From Candidatus Sumerlaeia bacterium (lineage in GTDB: Bacteria > Sumerlaeota > Sumerlaeia > SLMS01 > JAHLLQ01): 64,000 nt of DNA. How positions within the stretch are numbered: the stretch's first letter is position 1; the number at the start of each line of letters is the position of its first letter. The notes beneath the pieces were generated by a model that saw only the letters and a list, made by a program, of their open reading frames with translations, did not search any database and was not told the DNA's origin. A program made the position numbers and the translations under genes. The stretch lies in contig JAHCAW010000004.1 of NCBI GenBank assembly GCA_019634695.1, positions 1 to 64,000 of the forward strand. The letters run 5' to 3'. Below are positions 35,684-46,000 of the stretch, piece by piece.

Positions 35684-35684
35684 G

Positions 35685-36068
35685 ATGTCCACCACCGCCA
35701 AGCGCTTGTCGAGAATCCTGCCATTGCTCGGGTTGGCACTCGCCTCCAGCGGCTGCATCGCCATCGGCATGGGCCCGAAACACTTCCAGAACAAGCTTTC
35801 CTTCGAGGCCGGCATCGGCGGCTATGCCTCGATGCGCGAGATTCGCAAGTACGACGGCGAGATTCTGCAGATCGACATCGCCAGCAACCGCCAGCAGAAC
35901 GGCGAACTCCTCAACGTCGACGTCTGGCCGCTGGTCGGCGTTGGCCTCGGGCCGCTTGGCGTTCGCGCGCACCTCACCTTCTTCGGCGCCGGCATCGGCA
36001 GCCTCTTCTATGTGCCCGAGTCCGTCGGCGGTAGCCCCGAGAAGGACGCCTCCTTTTCCTGGCCCTGA
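35685..36068 (+). CDS. Small lipoprotein of unknown function
   Basis: 127 residues. Signal sequence with lipobox ASSGC (Cys24). The mature part begins with hydrophobic and glycine-rich turns, then an EILQIDIASNRQQNGE segment and a V-G-V-G-L-G-P region that could be amphipathic beta strands; there is no membrane helix after the Cys. Size and lipobox suggest an outer-membrane or periplasmic lipoprotein, but no family was recognised. GGGGAGG precedes ATG 35685 but can be hidden in a hairpin. Stands alone: divergent from paaK and 80 bases before a secreted protein gene. Confidence 0.75.
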   Translation: MSTTAKRLSRILPLLGLALASSGCIAIGMGPKHFQNKLSFEAGIGGYASMREIRKYDGEILQIDIASNRQQNGELLNVDVWPLVGVGLGPLGVRAHLTFFGAGIGSLFYVPESVGGSPEKDASFSWP

Positions 36069-36148
36069 CGGCGAGCCCTCATCAGCACTTGCGCCAATCC
36101 CCCCCGTCCTGTCACATCCATCATCTGACATGACGGGGGTGGTGTGCC

Positions 36149-38293
36149 ATGAGACTGCATCCGGGGGCGTTGGTGCTTGTTGCTGGGTTGGCCATGTTCG
36201 TGTGGGCGGACGATCCGCCGACCACCCCGTGTGATCCGGGCGGCAGTTGTGCGTTCGCCTCCGTGCCCACGCCGCTGGATCCGACCGTGACCTTCGGTAC
36301 CGCCGAGGTCCACGCCGTCGTCGGCAGCCGCATTCCGATGCAGCCGATCTCGCAGGCTCGCGCGCGCATGGGCGGCCCGGGCGCCGCGGGCGGTGTCCTG
36401 CCGCTGCGCAACTGGGCCCTGACGCCGCTCTACTCGAGCAACCAGGGCGCCACCGGTCCCGGCACTCCCGGGCCTGACCCGTTCGACTGCACCGGCGTCC
36501 TGCCGTGGCCCGGTTCGCCCAACGAGTTCGACGCCGCCACCGTCCAGGGGCTCTATCAGGACGACATGTGGGACCCGGGCATGCAGGCCACCCAGTTCGC
36601 CCCGCGCACGATCTTCATGGTCGGCGCCTCCAACGCCGGCGTCGCCCAACTCCAGACCGGCGTTGGTCGCACCTACCCGCCCGTCCCCGACATCGATCCG
36701 ATTATGTACCGGCACGCCAAGTACGCCGTCGGGTCGGTCAATCACGGCGTGCAACTCGTCGGCGGCACCTATTGGGATTCGTTGCAAGCGCTCGGCGCCG
36801 CCAACTTCGGCTGGCTCGCGTTCGACTCGCTCACCTCCGACACCCTGACCCAACTGCCCAACTACGGCTTCTGCTCGATCTCGGGCGACACCTTCGCCAT
36901 GCGCCTGCATGGCCGCGCCACCGGGTCGGAGAATCACGGCTACGTCGCCCGCCGTGCTTCCACCGCCTCCGACGCCCGCCTCACCAGCGGCGTCGATGCC
37001 CGTGCCATGCCTTTCAAGGAGGACGACCGCTGGGAGACCGTCGTGGCGATCGGCATGGTCGAGGGCACGCTCGCCATGGCGCATCTGGACAATGCGCGCG
37101 GCGCCGGCGAGGTGAGCTGCTTCTTCCTGCCCGACACCGATCCGCTGCGTTCGCCCGGCTACCTCGCCGCCGCCGTCGGCGTGGACGCCTACGTCACGGC
37201 CGACATCCCCGGCAGCTTCGTCAACGTCGGTCAGGCCCGCGGCGTTCGCATCCAGACCAACATCAACGAACTCTACCTCTCGAACCCGCCCGACCCGTCG
37301 CTGCCCGGCTGCGACAACTGGCGCTGCGACGGACTGATCCGCGACCTTGCCCAGCTCGAGGTCCTCCCCGTCGTCGATTCCACCGACTACTCGACGTGCC
37401 CCAACGGCTCCGCCGACCGCCTGCGCATCCCGCAATCCGTCGGGCTCTCGCTCGCCGATCCGGTCCCGAACAGCGGTGGGGGAAACCCGATGACCGCCGC
37501 CGCCGTCCTCGACGGGTCGATGACCGCCTCCGCGCCCGATCCGGCCGCCTTCGCCAGCCTCGTCGCCCGTGGCACCACCATCCTCGGCGACGGCCAGGCC
37601 AACCCCACCGTCACCGGCTACGACACCGACGTCGTCCACGTTCGCGACGTGCTGCATCTTGCGCCGCGCACCGCGCCGCCGACGCTCGATCCCGCGCTCG
37701 ACGCCGCCGACCGCGCCGGCCTCGTCTACTTCGACCTCACCCGCGGCACTCTGCGCGTCAGCATCCCGTCCGGTCCCGACGGCGCGATCGTCTGGATGGA
37801 CGTCGTGCTCGACGCTTCCGGCGTCGATCCCGCCCGCGATCACGTGCCCGGGGTCGGCGGCGCCGTCGCCACGGCGGCCGCCCTGACGCAAGGCCGTGAC
37901 GACCAGCGCGCCGCTGCCCGCGATGGCCAGTCCTCCTTCGCCCCGCCCCGCGTGCAGGCGCTTCCGCTCGCGGAGACCTTCGCCGCCGACAGCCGCGGCG
38001 AGCTGGCCCTCACGCTCGTCGTCTCGGGCTTCCGCAGCGGCATGCCCAATGTCTACTGGCGGCGCCAGCAGCCCGGCCTTGGCAAGCGCGCCGAGTTCGG
38101 TCCGTGGCAGCCCCTGCCCGCCGGCGCCCTGATTGCCGATGCCGATGCCGCCCTACCCGGCGTGCGCACCGCCACGGTCAACCTGACCGTCGAGCCCACG
38201 CACTCGGGCACGGTGCAGCTCATGGTCATCGAGCCCGAAACGGGCCGCACCGCCGGCACGGCGTTCCATCTGGACCGGGCCCCGGGCGCGTGA
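36149..38293 (+). CDS. Large secreted protein of unknown function
   Basis: 714 residues with a signal peptide (about 1-20). The mature sequence is low in Lys, rich in Asp, Ala, Pro and Gly, has paired Cys (residues about 28/34, 112, 390-396, 415) likely forming disulfides, and no membrane helix. The first 430 residues read like a beta-rich domain with several GRT-x-PP, DIDP-x-MYRHAKYA and NFGWLAFD segments; the rest is alternating beta and Pro-rich linkers. No catalytic motif was recognised. GGGGGTGG lies upstream of ATG 36149. It ends 3 bases from the convergent lpxI stop, without a terminator. Confidence 0.8.
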   Translation: MRLHPGALVLVAGLAMFVWADDPPTTPCDPGGSCAFASVPTPLDPTVTFGTAEVHAVVGSRIPMQPISQARARMGGPGAAGGVLPLRNWALTPLYSSNQGATGPGTPGPDPFDCTGVLPWPGSPNEFDAATVQGLYQDDMWDPGMQATQFAPRTIFMVGASNAGVAQLQTGVGRTYPPVPDIDPIMYRHAKYAVGSVNHGVQLVGGTYWDSLQALGAANFGWLAFDSLTSDTLTQLPNYGFCSISGDTFAMRLHGRATGSENHGYVARRASTASDARLTSGVDARAMPFKEDDRWETVVAIGMVEGTLAMAHLDNARGAGEVSCFFLPDTDPLRSPGYLAAAVGVDAYVTADIPGSFVNVGQARGVRIQTNINELYLSNPPDPSLPGCDNWRCDGLIRDLAQLEVLPVVDSTDYSTCPNGSADRLRIPQSVGLSLADPVPNSGGGNPMTAAAVLDGSMTASAPDPAAFASLVARGTTILGDGQANPTVTGYDTDVVHVRDVLHLAPRTAPPTLDPALDAADRAGLVYFDLTRGTLRVSIPSGPDGAIVWMDVVLDASGVDPARDHVPGVGGAVATAAALTQGRDDQRAAARDGQSSFAPPRVQALPLAETFAADSRGELALTLVVSGFRSGMPNVYWRRQQPGLGKRAEFGPWQPLPAGALIADADAALPGVRTATVNLTVEPTHSGTVQLMVIEPETGRTAGTAFHLDRAPGA

Positions 38294-38296
38294 GGC

Positions 38297-39169
38297 TCAG
38301 ACGGGTTCGTCGTAGGGGGATTCGTTGCCGCGCTCTTCCCAGGCGAAGAGGCAGATGCCGTGCTTCTCGGCCTTGGCGCAGGCCTCCTCGCGGTCGAGGA
38401 AGATCGTCTGGCGGGCGGTCATTGCCAGTCCCGCGGCCTTGATGTCGATCAGGTGGTTGATTGTCGTGATGCCGACGACGGGGACGTCGAAGCGCATGTC
38501 CTGGCGCGGCTTGGAGACCTTGACGATGACGGCGCCGGGGCCGGCAAGGTCGCCCGCCCGCTGGATCAGCGAGTCGGTACCCTCGATGCCCTCGACCGCG
38601 ACGACGATCTGGTTCTTGACGGCGATCGTCTGGCCGACGTCGAGGCGCGCGATCTCCTTGGCGATCGGGTAGCCGAACTCGACGTCGCGGCGCAGGTCGT
38701 CGGTCAGCGGGCAGCGCGGCGTCATCAGTCCGGGCTCGGGCATGCACCACTTGAGGAAGAGCGTCGAGTCGAGCACGCGAATGCCCTCGCGCTCGATCTC
38801 CTCGGTGGCGGCGCGCAGCAGCGAGTCGGCCTTCTTGTTGCGCAGCGTGCCCAGAATGCGCAGGATGCGCGGATCGAGGCTGATCTGCTTGAGCAGCACC
38901 TTGTGGGGGACGCGGCCCGCCATGATGAGGTGGCCGACCGAGTGCTTGCGGCACAGCTCGAACAGGCGGGTCAGCTCGGTCAGCTTCAGCACGTAGAACT
39001 TGTCGGTCAGCGTGCGAATCTTGTCGCTGACGAGTCCGTTGACGCCGAAGACGACCAGGTCGACGCCGGCGCTGCGGGCGCCCTGTGCCAGCAGCACCGG
39101 GAAATCGCCCTCGCCGGCGATCAGGCCGATGACCGGCGGCAGCTCGTCGCGTTGTAAATGGGACGTCAT
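38297..39169 (-). CDS. lpxI: UDP-2,3-diacylglucosamine pyrophosphatase LpxI
   Basis: 290 residues of the LpxI (formerly DUF1009) family: GLIAGEGDFPVLLA at the N-terminus, the MAGRVPHK middle, LDSTLFL and the C-terminal catalytic part with the conserved D-x-RFDVPVVG strand. It hydrolyses UDP-diacylglucosamine to lipid X, the fourth step of lipid A synthesis, in organisms that lack LpxH. The neighbours fabZ and lpxC are in the same pathway. ATG 39169 is used since it gives the normal N-terminus. The product ends next to a convergent secreted-protein gene. Confidence 0.93.
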   Translation of the reverse strand: MTSHLQRDELPPVIGLIAGEGDFPVLLAQGARSAGVDLVVFGVNGLVSDKIRTLTDKFYVLKLTELTRLFELCRKHSVGHLIMAGRVPHKVLLKQISLDPRILRILGTLRNKKADSLLRAATEEIEREGIRVLDSTLFLKWCMPEPGLMTPRCPLTDDLRRDVEFGYPIAKEIARLDVGQTIAVKNQIVVAVEGIEGTDSLIQRAGDLAGPGAVIVKVSKPRQDMRFDVPVVGITTINHLIDIKAAGLAMTARQTIFLDREEACAKAEKHGICLFAWEERGNESPYDEPV

Positions 39170-39188
39170 GGCCGTGTGGCGGGCTCCC

Positions 39189-39644
39189 TCAGGACGCATT
39201 CTTCATGAAGGCGAACAGGATCGTCGTCTCCGACACCACCTTGTCGCCGACGCGCAGTTCGGCGGCAAGGCGCCCCGTGCGCGCCTTCAGGTTCGTGATC
39301 TTGCCGTAGACTTCCAGTGTGTCGCCCGGCCCGACCGGATGGCGGAACTTGGCCGACTCGACAGTCATCAGATAGGCGATCTTGCCCAAGTGTTCCTTGC
39401 GCGCCAGAATCCAGCACGCACCGACCTGCGCGGCCACCTCGATGTGCAGCACGCCGGGCAGCACCGGCTGGCCCGGGAAGTGCCCTTGGAACACCGGCTC
39501 GTTGGCCGTCAGCAACTTCGTGCCCCGCACGTAGTCCTCTCCCAACTCGGTGATCCGATCCACCAGCAGGAACGGTGGACGGTGGGGGATGATCTCCATC
39601 ACCGTGTTGATCCCGAACGGGGCCTCGTAGGCGAAAACGCTCAT
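39189..39644 (-). CDS. fabZ: (3R)-hydroxyacyl-ACP dehydratase FabZ
   Basis: 151 residues with the hot-dog fold signature: IIPHRPPFLLVDR and GHFPGQPVLPGVLHIE, which contain the catalytic His and Glu. It dehydrates hydroxyacyl-ACP in fatty acid synthesis and competes with LpxA/LpxC for the same intermediates. Its start overlaps the end of lpxC by 4 bases (ATGA). In several diderm phyla these two are fused into one protein; here they are separate but translationally coupled. lpxI follows after 19 bases. Confidence 0.97.
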   Translation of the reverse strand: MSVFAYEAPFGINTVMEIIPHRPPFLLVDRITELGEDYVRGTKLLTANEPVFQGHFPGQPVLPGVLHIEVAAQVGACWILARKEHLGKIAYLMTVESAKFRHPVGPGDTLEVYGKITNLKARTGRLAAELRVGDKVVSETTILFAFMKNAS

Positions 39645-40477
39645 CGGTCTCCTCGTGCAACGAGTTCTTGGGCGAAGCGGACATGGTGGCGGTGGCCCGC
39701 CTTCCAGGCCCAGAAATGTCCCCGCAAGGGGCGCCCGATCAAGGCCAGGTCTCCCAGCAGGTCCAACACTTTGTGGCGCACGACCTCATCGTCGAAGTTC
39801 AAGGCGTCATTCAAGTAGCCGGTCTGGTTGAACACAACCGCATTCTGAAGGGTGCCGCCGCGGGCCAGGCCGGCGGCGCGCAGCGCCTCGATGTCCCGCT
39901 CCAGTGCAAACGTGCGCGCCGCGGCGACCTCCCGCCGGAAACTCGCCGCGTCGATCTCCACGCTGATCCCCTGACAGCCCACCACCGTGTCCGGGAACTC
40001 GACGAAGCAGCTCAGCCGCAGCCCGTCGTGCGGTGTGGCGACCAGTTCGGCGCCCTCCCAGGACAAGTGGAACGGTTCGTCCACGACGAACGGGGCGACC
40101 GTTGCGCCCAGCTCGCGCGTGCCCGCCCGGGCGAGCCCATCGGCGAAATCACGGGACCCGCCATCGAGAAAGGGCGGTTCCGGGCCGGTCTGCACCAGCA
40201 GGGCATCCGTGATCCCCTCGGCCGCCAGCGCCGCCAGAATGTGCTCGAGCTGCTCGAAGACCTGCCCCTCGGGGCCGTTCAGGACGGTGCGGCGGTCGCT
40301 CTTCTCCGCCACGGCCGTGGCCAGCGAAGCGGCCATGGCCGGCCAGTCGCGGTCGGCCCGCGCCACCAGCAGGCCCGCGGAGCCCTCGGCCGGCCGGACC
40401 TCGAGAACCGCCGGCTCGCCGCGGTGGATGCCTTGGCCCTCGAAGCGGCAGGGGGCCGCAAGCGTGCGGCGGGGCAT
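39641..40477 (-). CDS. lpxC: UDP-3-O-acyl-GlcNAc deacetylase LpxC
   Basis: 278 residues. It catalyses the first committed step of lipid A synthesis. Zinc and catalytic residues are visible: HILAALAAEGI (His of motif 1), VVRHKVLDLLGDLALIG (His and Asp) and GHFWAWKAGHRHH (catalytic His). EGQGIHRGEPA matches the conserved start. ATG 40477 is chosen because the upstream in-frame extension is Arg/Pro/Gly-rich. It begins the lpxC-fabZ-lpxI unit; the htrA gene upstream on the same strand ends 139 bases away. Bacterial LpxC is usually about 300 residues, so this is slightly short. Confidence 0.95.
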   Translation of the reverse strand: MPRRTLAAPCRFEGQGIHRGEPAVLEVRPAEGSAGLLVARADRDWPAMAASLATAVAEKSDRRTVLNGPEGQVFEQLEHILAALAAEGITDALLVQTGPEPPFLDGGSRDFADGLARAGTRELGATVAPFVVDEPFHLSWEGAELVATPHDGLRLSCFVEFPDTVVGCQGISVEIDAASFRREVAAARTFALERDIEALRAAGLARGGTLQNAVVFNQTGYLNDALNFDDEVVRHKVLDLLGDLALIGRPLRGHFWAWKAGHRHHVRFAQELVARGDR

Positions 40478-40616
40478 CTGAGCGTGGTTGCCGGACAAGT
40501 CGGGAGGTCCTCCGGGAAGGGTGCCGGGGCGGGGGGGGAGCCGACCCGGGCGCGCCATTTGCCCCGGGGCGGTCCGGCGGCGCAACCGTCCCGTTACGCC
40601 CGCGGCAGCAATCAGC

Positions 40617-41777
40617 TCACTTCCGGGCGGGCGTCTCGCTCGTGTCCGCGGTGATCTCGTAGACCGCCGACCGCTCTTCGCCCGAGCGCCAGACGGTCAG
40701 TTGAATCTTCTGCCCGACCTGACTGCTGGCCATCCGCAGGATGAACTCTTCGCGGGTGGCCACCGTGCGGTTGTCCACGGCGGTGATAATGTCGCCGACC
40801 TCCAGGCGGGCCCGCTCGGCCGGGCCGCCGGGGCGCACCTCGCTGACGATCACGCCCCGCACCCTTGGCGTCCGCAGCGTCATGATGTTGAAGTCCATCA
40901 CCAGCGGCCGCAGGCGTCCGAACTGGCGCACCTCGTCCACGAAGACCTTGGCCCGGTTGATCGGGATCGCGAAGCCCAGCCCGATGCTGCCGCCGGAGCT
41001 TGAGACGATGAACGTGTTGATGCCGATGGCGCGGCCGCGGGCGTCCACCAGCGGGCCGCCGCTGTTGCCCGGGTTGATCGCCGCGTCGGTCTGGATCATG
41101 TCCTGATAGACGCGCAGGTTCTGGCGGTCGGGTCGGAAGGTGCGATGCAGAGCGCTGACCACGCCGCGGGTGACGGTCGGCCGCGGATCCTCGATCAGAT
41201 TGCCGAAGGGATTGCCGATGGCCAGCGCGGTCTGGCCGATGGCCAGGGCGTCGGAGTCGCCGAGCTCGAGCGGCGTGGGCAGCTCCTCGGGCTTGGCCTC
41301 GATCTTCAGCAGGGCGACGTCGCTGAAGCGGTCGGCGTCGAGGATGCGGGCCGTCATCTCGCGCCCGTCGGTGAAGGTGACGAAGACCTCCTCGCTTTCC
41401 TCGATGACGTGGAAGTTGGTCAGGATGTGGCCGTCGCGATCGATCAGGAATCCGCTGCCGAGGAAGGGGGTGCGCTCCTGGCGGTAGGCACGGGGACGGC
41501 GGAAGAAGGGGGCGAAGAACTCGGCGTGGGGATCGTAGAGGTAGGTGCGCTTGACGGCGCCGACTGAGACGATGGCGGGGCTGATATCGCGGATGACATC
41601 GGTCAGGGGCCGCAGGGCGTCATCGGGCTGGTCGGGGTTGGCGGCCAGAACGGGCTGGGGGGTGATGCTGGAGCGCACTCCCGGGCCGGCCAGCAGGCCG
41701 CACCCAAAGGCGGTGGCCAGGGCGAGCAGGGTGAGCAGGCCGGTAGTCCGGCGAGACAAGGGCGTGTGTGGATTCAC
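40617..41777 (-). CDS. Periplasmic serine protease, HtrA/DegP family
   Basis: 386 residues from a GTG start. An N-terminal hydrophobic stretch (about 9-30) is followed by a trypsin-like domain with the triad His in TNFHVIEE, Asp in RFSDVALLKIE and Ser in NPGNSGGPL, and one C-terminal PDZ domain (about 290-380) with RGVIVSEVRPGGPA. Such proteins clip or hold misfolded envelope proteins; with a single PDZ it resembles DegS/HhoB-type. The start is uncertain: the frame extends to an ATG at 41849 and GTG 41777 lacks a strong ribosome site. It lies upstream of the lipid A genes. Confidence 0.92.
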   Translation of the reverse strand: MNPHTPLSRRTTGLLTLLALATAFGCGLLAGPGVRSSITPQPVLAANPDQPDDALRPLTDVIRDISPAIVSVGAVKRTYLYDPHAEFFAPFFRRPRAYRQERTPFLGSGFLIDRDGHILTNFHVIEESEEVFVTFTDGREMTARILDADRFSDVALLKIEAKPEELPTPLELGDSDALAIGQTALAIGNPFGNLIEDPRPTVTRGVVSALHRTFRPDRQNLRVYQDMIQTDAAINPGNSGGPLVDARGRAIGINTFIVSSSGGSIGLGFAIPINRAKVFVDEVRQFGRLRPLVMDFNIMTLRTPRVRGVIVSEVRPGGPAERARLEVGDIITAVDNRTVATREEFILRMASSQVGQKIQLTVWRSGEERSAVYEITADTSETPARK

Positions 41778-41955
41778 GGTCGCGTTCCGGGCGGTCAGAT
41801 TGTCCCAACGCACGGGGGAGCAGCCCCCCTCGGGCACCCAGCCGTGCAAAAGCCGGGCCGCAGTCCGGCTGGGCCCGGAACGGGTTTTCGGGACGGGTCA
41901 GGTTGCAAAGAGGACCGCTCGGGTCCATGATGCGGCGTGCGGGCCGGATGGTGCC

Positions 41956-42948
41956 TTACTCGACGCCGGTGGCGAAGCGCAGATTCTCGAACTCCGGCGG
42001 AGCCTGGAAGCGCGAGTTGTTCATGAAGACGTCGTCGGCGGTGCCGGCCACGCCATCGGCGCCGCCGGAAACGATCGTCAACTGCCCACTCTCGCGCCGG
42101 ATCAGGAAGTCGTTCTCCCAGCCATCCTTCGAGAACGCCTCTTCAAGCATCCCGGATTCCACGATCTGGGTGATCGTCTGAGGCACCTCGCCCCGGAAGG
42201 TGTTGTAATCGATCAGCGCCTGCAGGGCCAATTCGATGCGGCGGTGCGTGATCAGGAAGGCACGCTCGTCGGCCGACAGCGACTGCATCCGGCGCTGTGC
42301 GGTTGACATCGTCATCTGCAAGTGCAGCCATCTGGCCATCGAGACGCGCTGGTCCATGCCCTGTTCGTCGACGATCGGTTGCTTGATGACGAACAGGCCG
42401 GTGAAGCAGATCAGGCAGACGAAGACCAGCACGAGGATGCCGATGATGGGCCCGATGCCGCGGCCCTCGGGTTCCTCCTCGGGCATCCCTTCGCGGATGG
42501 TCAGCGGCTTGCGCTCGAGCTTCTCCTTCTGCACGTACATGTCGGCGAGCGGGTCGTGCCCGAGGGTGTGTGCGGGCTCGGCGTAGCCTTGTTCCTGCTC
42601 GGTGCCGTACTGTTGGTCATACTGCTGATCGTAGGCCTGCTGGTCGTACTGCTGGTCTTCAGCCGGAGCGGCGTAGGCGTTGGGGTCGTATGCGTTGGGA
42701 TCGTAGGCGGCCGGTTCGGCGACGTAGTCCTGCTGGTCGTAGTTCTCGTGGCCCCCCGCATCGGGAGGTCCGCCGTAGGCGTTAGGATCGTATTCCTGCT
42801 GTTCGGCGTAGGCGTTGGGGTCGTAGGCCGGCGAATCGCCGTACGATTCGGGGGCGAGGGGCTCGGAACCCTCCGCGTAGGGCTGGCCGCCGTACTCGTT
42901 TGGGTTGCTCTCTTCGCCCTCATGGTACGGCTGGCGCGGATCGGACAT
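41956..42948 (-). CDS. Single-pass membrane protein with DPNAY-repeat tail and GspG-like outer domain
   Basis: 330 residues. Residues 1-160 are hydrophilic and disordered, full of YDPNAY and YDQQ repeats (41-114). A membrane helix spans about 166-188. The outer 140 residues contain an alpha stretch (S-x-DERAFLITHRRIELALQAL-like) and end with DGWENDFLIRR and SGGADGVAGTADD, the loop typical of the type II secretion major pseudopilin GspG. There is no prepilin peptidase leader. It follows the GH18 gene's 3' end by 113 bases in the same direction. A homologue-free lineage-specific protein is the alternative. Confidence 0.8.
   Translation of the reverse strand: MSDPRQPYHEGEESNPNEYGGQPYAEGSEPLAPESYGDSPAYDPNAYAEQQEYDPNAYGGPPDAGGHENYDQQDYVAEPAAYDPNAYDPNAYAAPAEDQQYDQQAYDQQYDQQYGTEQEQGYAEPAHTLGHDPLADMYVQKEKLERKPLTIREGMPEEEPEGRGIGPIIGILVLVFVCLICFTGLFVIKQPIVDEQGMDQRVSMARWLHLQMTMSTAQRRMQSLSADERAFLITHRRIELALQALIDYNTFRGEVPQTITQIVESGMLEEAFSKDGWENDFLIRRESGQLTIVSGGADGVAGTADDVFMNNSRFQAPPEFENLRFATGVE
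42607..42828 (-). repeat. In-gene YDPNAY/YDQQ repeats
   Basis: Residues 41-114 of the 41956-42948 product consist of near-repeats: four DPNAY units, two of them in tandem, followed by a run of YDQQ units. Low-complexity cytoplasmic-side tail with high Tyr, Asp and Gln content. Confidence 0.85.
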
Positions 42949-43061
42949 GGGTACCGCCCGTCAGTGGGAATGTCTCGGATGGTCTGGCCTATCCCCTCCC
43001 CAACGACGTCGGCAAGCAAATAACGTTGCCAGAATCGGTGGTGGGAACGGGAGTACGACTC

Positions 43062-46000
43062 TCAGCGCACGGCCCAGCGGTCGCTGGACGAGGCGCCGAG
43101 CGGCTGCACGACGAGCGTGTCCACCCAGGTGCCTTCGGTCGCCGTGGTGCCGCCCGCATGGATTTCCCGGTGTCCGATTTGGATGGCACCGCGGGTCGGT
43201 GCGCCCTCCGGAATGGGGCCGGAGTAGACGTTCTGGCCGTTGATCCGGGCGCGCAGCAGGTTCGCCGGCGGGTCGATGTGCAGCTCAAAGGTGGTCCATC
43301 CGCCGTTGGGCGCGCCCAGACTGGCCCGCGTCGCCGAGCCCAGCAATTGCACGGCACCCCCGCCCATGTTCGTGTTGCGGGCCCAGACGAACTCGAAGGT
43401 GCCGGGGTGGGCGGGCCGGCCGTTGTTGATCGCCTCGCCGGCCGCGTTCTCGTAGGCCAGCCAGAAGCCGGACTCATAGCCCGAGGCGGCCGGCGCCGTC
43501 GCGAAATACGTCGTGCCTTGTGAACCGCAGAAGCCGACGCCGAGCGCCTGCGCGGGCTCGGTCGAACCCGGGATGTAGATCTGGCCGGTGACCGTGTAGC
43601 CCTTGCCGTCGGCACCCAGCGCCGCGTCGCCCAGCCAGGCGATGTTGCCGCCCGAGGAGTCGGCCACGCGCAGCACCGTGCCGCCGCTGGGCGAGGCCCC
43701 GACGCCCGAGGCCCGGACGCCAGCGTTCGCCCAGATGTAGGCGAACTGGACCTCCGGCGTGGCCGCGTCGAAGGTGAACGTGCGCGGCGTCGTGATCGCG
43801 CCGCCGTTGGGCGCGCCCGGCGAGCGCGCCATGATCGAGAAGTCCGCGTAGTTGAAGTTGGTGTCCTGCCCGTCGGGATAGCGCCCGAACGCGATGGGGC
43901 CCGGACCGAGCGCGCCCAGCCACGGCCAGCCCTCGCCCAGCACGCCCAAGGTCTGCTGGCGCACCAGATCACCCGGTCCGCCGAACATCTCGTAGGCGAC
44001 CGAGTCATACACGCCGCCTGTCACCGTGTTGTAGAGCTGCATCGCCGACGGGTTGGTGTCCGACAGGTCGTCGATCGAGTCGCTGAAGCCGGCCGACGAG
44101 GCGACGCCGGAGACCGACGGATCGCCGATGACGAGCAGTCCACTGACGGGAATCGTCAGTCCCGCAAGGCTGAACGAGCGCAGCACCGAGCCGTCGGTCG
44201 CCGAGTACGTGCGCAGTTGCACGCCGGCCGGGATTGTGCCGGCCGGGCCGTGAATCTCGACGTACTCGCCCGCGTTGCCCCAGTAGGAGAACTCGTTGAT
44301 CTTGTAGTCGAGCCCACCCGCGTTGCGGTGCTCGTAGGAAACCTCGTCGATCGTCACGCGCACGTCGGCGAGGCCGGTGCCCTCGACCAGAAACCCGACG
44401 AACGCGATGTCGCGCGCGCCACCACCGGCCGTGTTGATGACCCCGTTGCCGTTGACGAATGCCGGCTCGGCCGTCGTGCGCCCGTGCACCTGCGCCGGAT
44501 CGGTCAGGTCCCAAACGATCTCGCGCCAACCCGTGCCCGACAGCGGGAACGGACTCGATGTCTCGAGTTGCCGCAGCGAATCCATCACGACCATGCGGAC
44601 CGTGTAGTTGGGAAACGACGTCGTCGTGTGGATGTGGGCGCTCACGGCCGTTGTGGAATCGAACAGCGCGGCGACCGCGTGCACATCGATGACACTCGGC
44701 GACGTATTCGTGCCGAGCACCTCGTGGCGGAAAAATCCGCGGTTGGCGCCCGCATTGCGGAAGTCGAAACGGACCTGCATGGCGTTGGTGGTCGAGGCAG
44801 GACGGCCCGTCCCGGCCGGCGACGTGACGAGCGTGCGCGAGGCGTTGGCGCCGACGCCAAGGCTGTCGGGCGATTCGCCCGGCACGCGCCAGCGGAAGTC
44901 GAGCCCTTCGAAACCGGTGACGAGATACTTCGTCGTGCCGGGCGAGGCGAGCAGCTCCTGGCAAAGCTGGTAGAGGTGCGGATAGGTGCGCGTCCTGTCG
45001 ACTTCAGCGAAGCTACTGAGTGGATTGCGCGAGGAAGGCTCGGCCAGCCACATGAGCGACCAGAAGCCAACGCCGCCCAGGCGCGCGCCGGCACCGTTCG
45101 TCGAGGTACCCTGGAAGCTGAGCGCGTTGCGAATCTTGTACTCCAGGGCCTCGGGCGAGTCCCACGTGCGGACGCGATTCGTGCCCGAGACGCTCCAGGT
45201 GTACCAGGCGGCTTCGTCGCCGCGGCGGTATTGGTAGGTATGCGGTCCGCCGTTGGTCGGGGCGATGGTGGTCTCGGCGAGTCCGGTTGTGAAGCCGCCC
45301 GCACCGACGACGGTGCCGGCCACGCCGTAGGCATTCGTGCCGGTCCACACGCGGCTGTAGGAGGAGATGGTGTAGACGATCTTCTCGGCCGGCATACCGC
45401 GTGCGATGTAGAAGTTGGCGATCTGCACGATCGCGTTGTCGTGGTCCGTGATCGCCCGCGGGGTGTTCCCTGTCGCGTAGTCGTAGCCCGAGTAGGTGAT
45501 GTAGTCCAGGTTGGGTTCCATGTTCGGGATGTCCCACTGGGTGGTGCTGGGCGTGGGATCGGCGTAGACGCTGATCTCATACTGGGGGGGCAGGGCGGCG
45601 CGCAGTTGGGCAAAGAACTGCGTCATGCCGTCGCGGGCCGCGGCCGTCCAGCTGAAGGGCTCGAAGTCGAAACTGACGCCATGGCAGTAGGCGTCATTGG
45701 TCAGCAGCGACACGATCGCGTTGACCAGCGTCGTGCGTGCCGTCGCCGAGGTCATCACTGAGTTGATGACATTGACGTCGAACTCGCGGTTCAGCACGAC
45801 CATGATGACCTTGACGCCGGCGGCCTGCGCCGCGCCGCCCGCCCGCAGGTTCGCATTCCGGTTCGTCCAGGTCGAAGGATTGGTGATCGCCCCCGTTGCG
45901 TCGAACGTGATGAAGGTCGAGCCGACGTGCGTCAGCCCCTCCCAGCGGTAGTGGTCGGTTAACGTGCCTTGCGTGGTCACGCTGTTAATGGTAACAGCCC

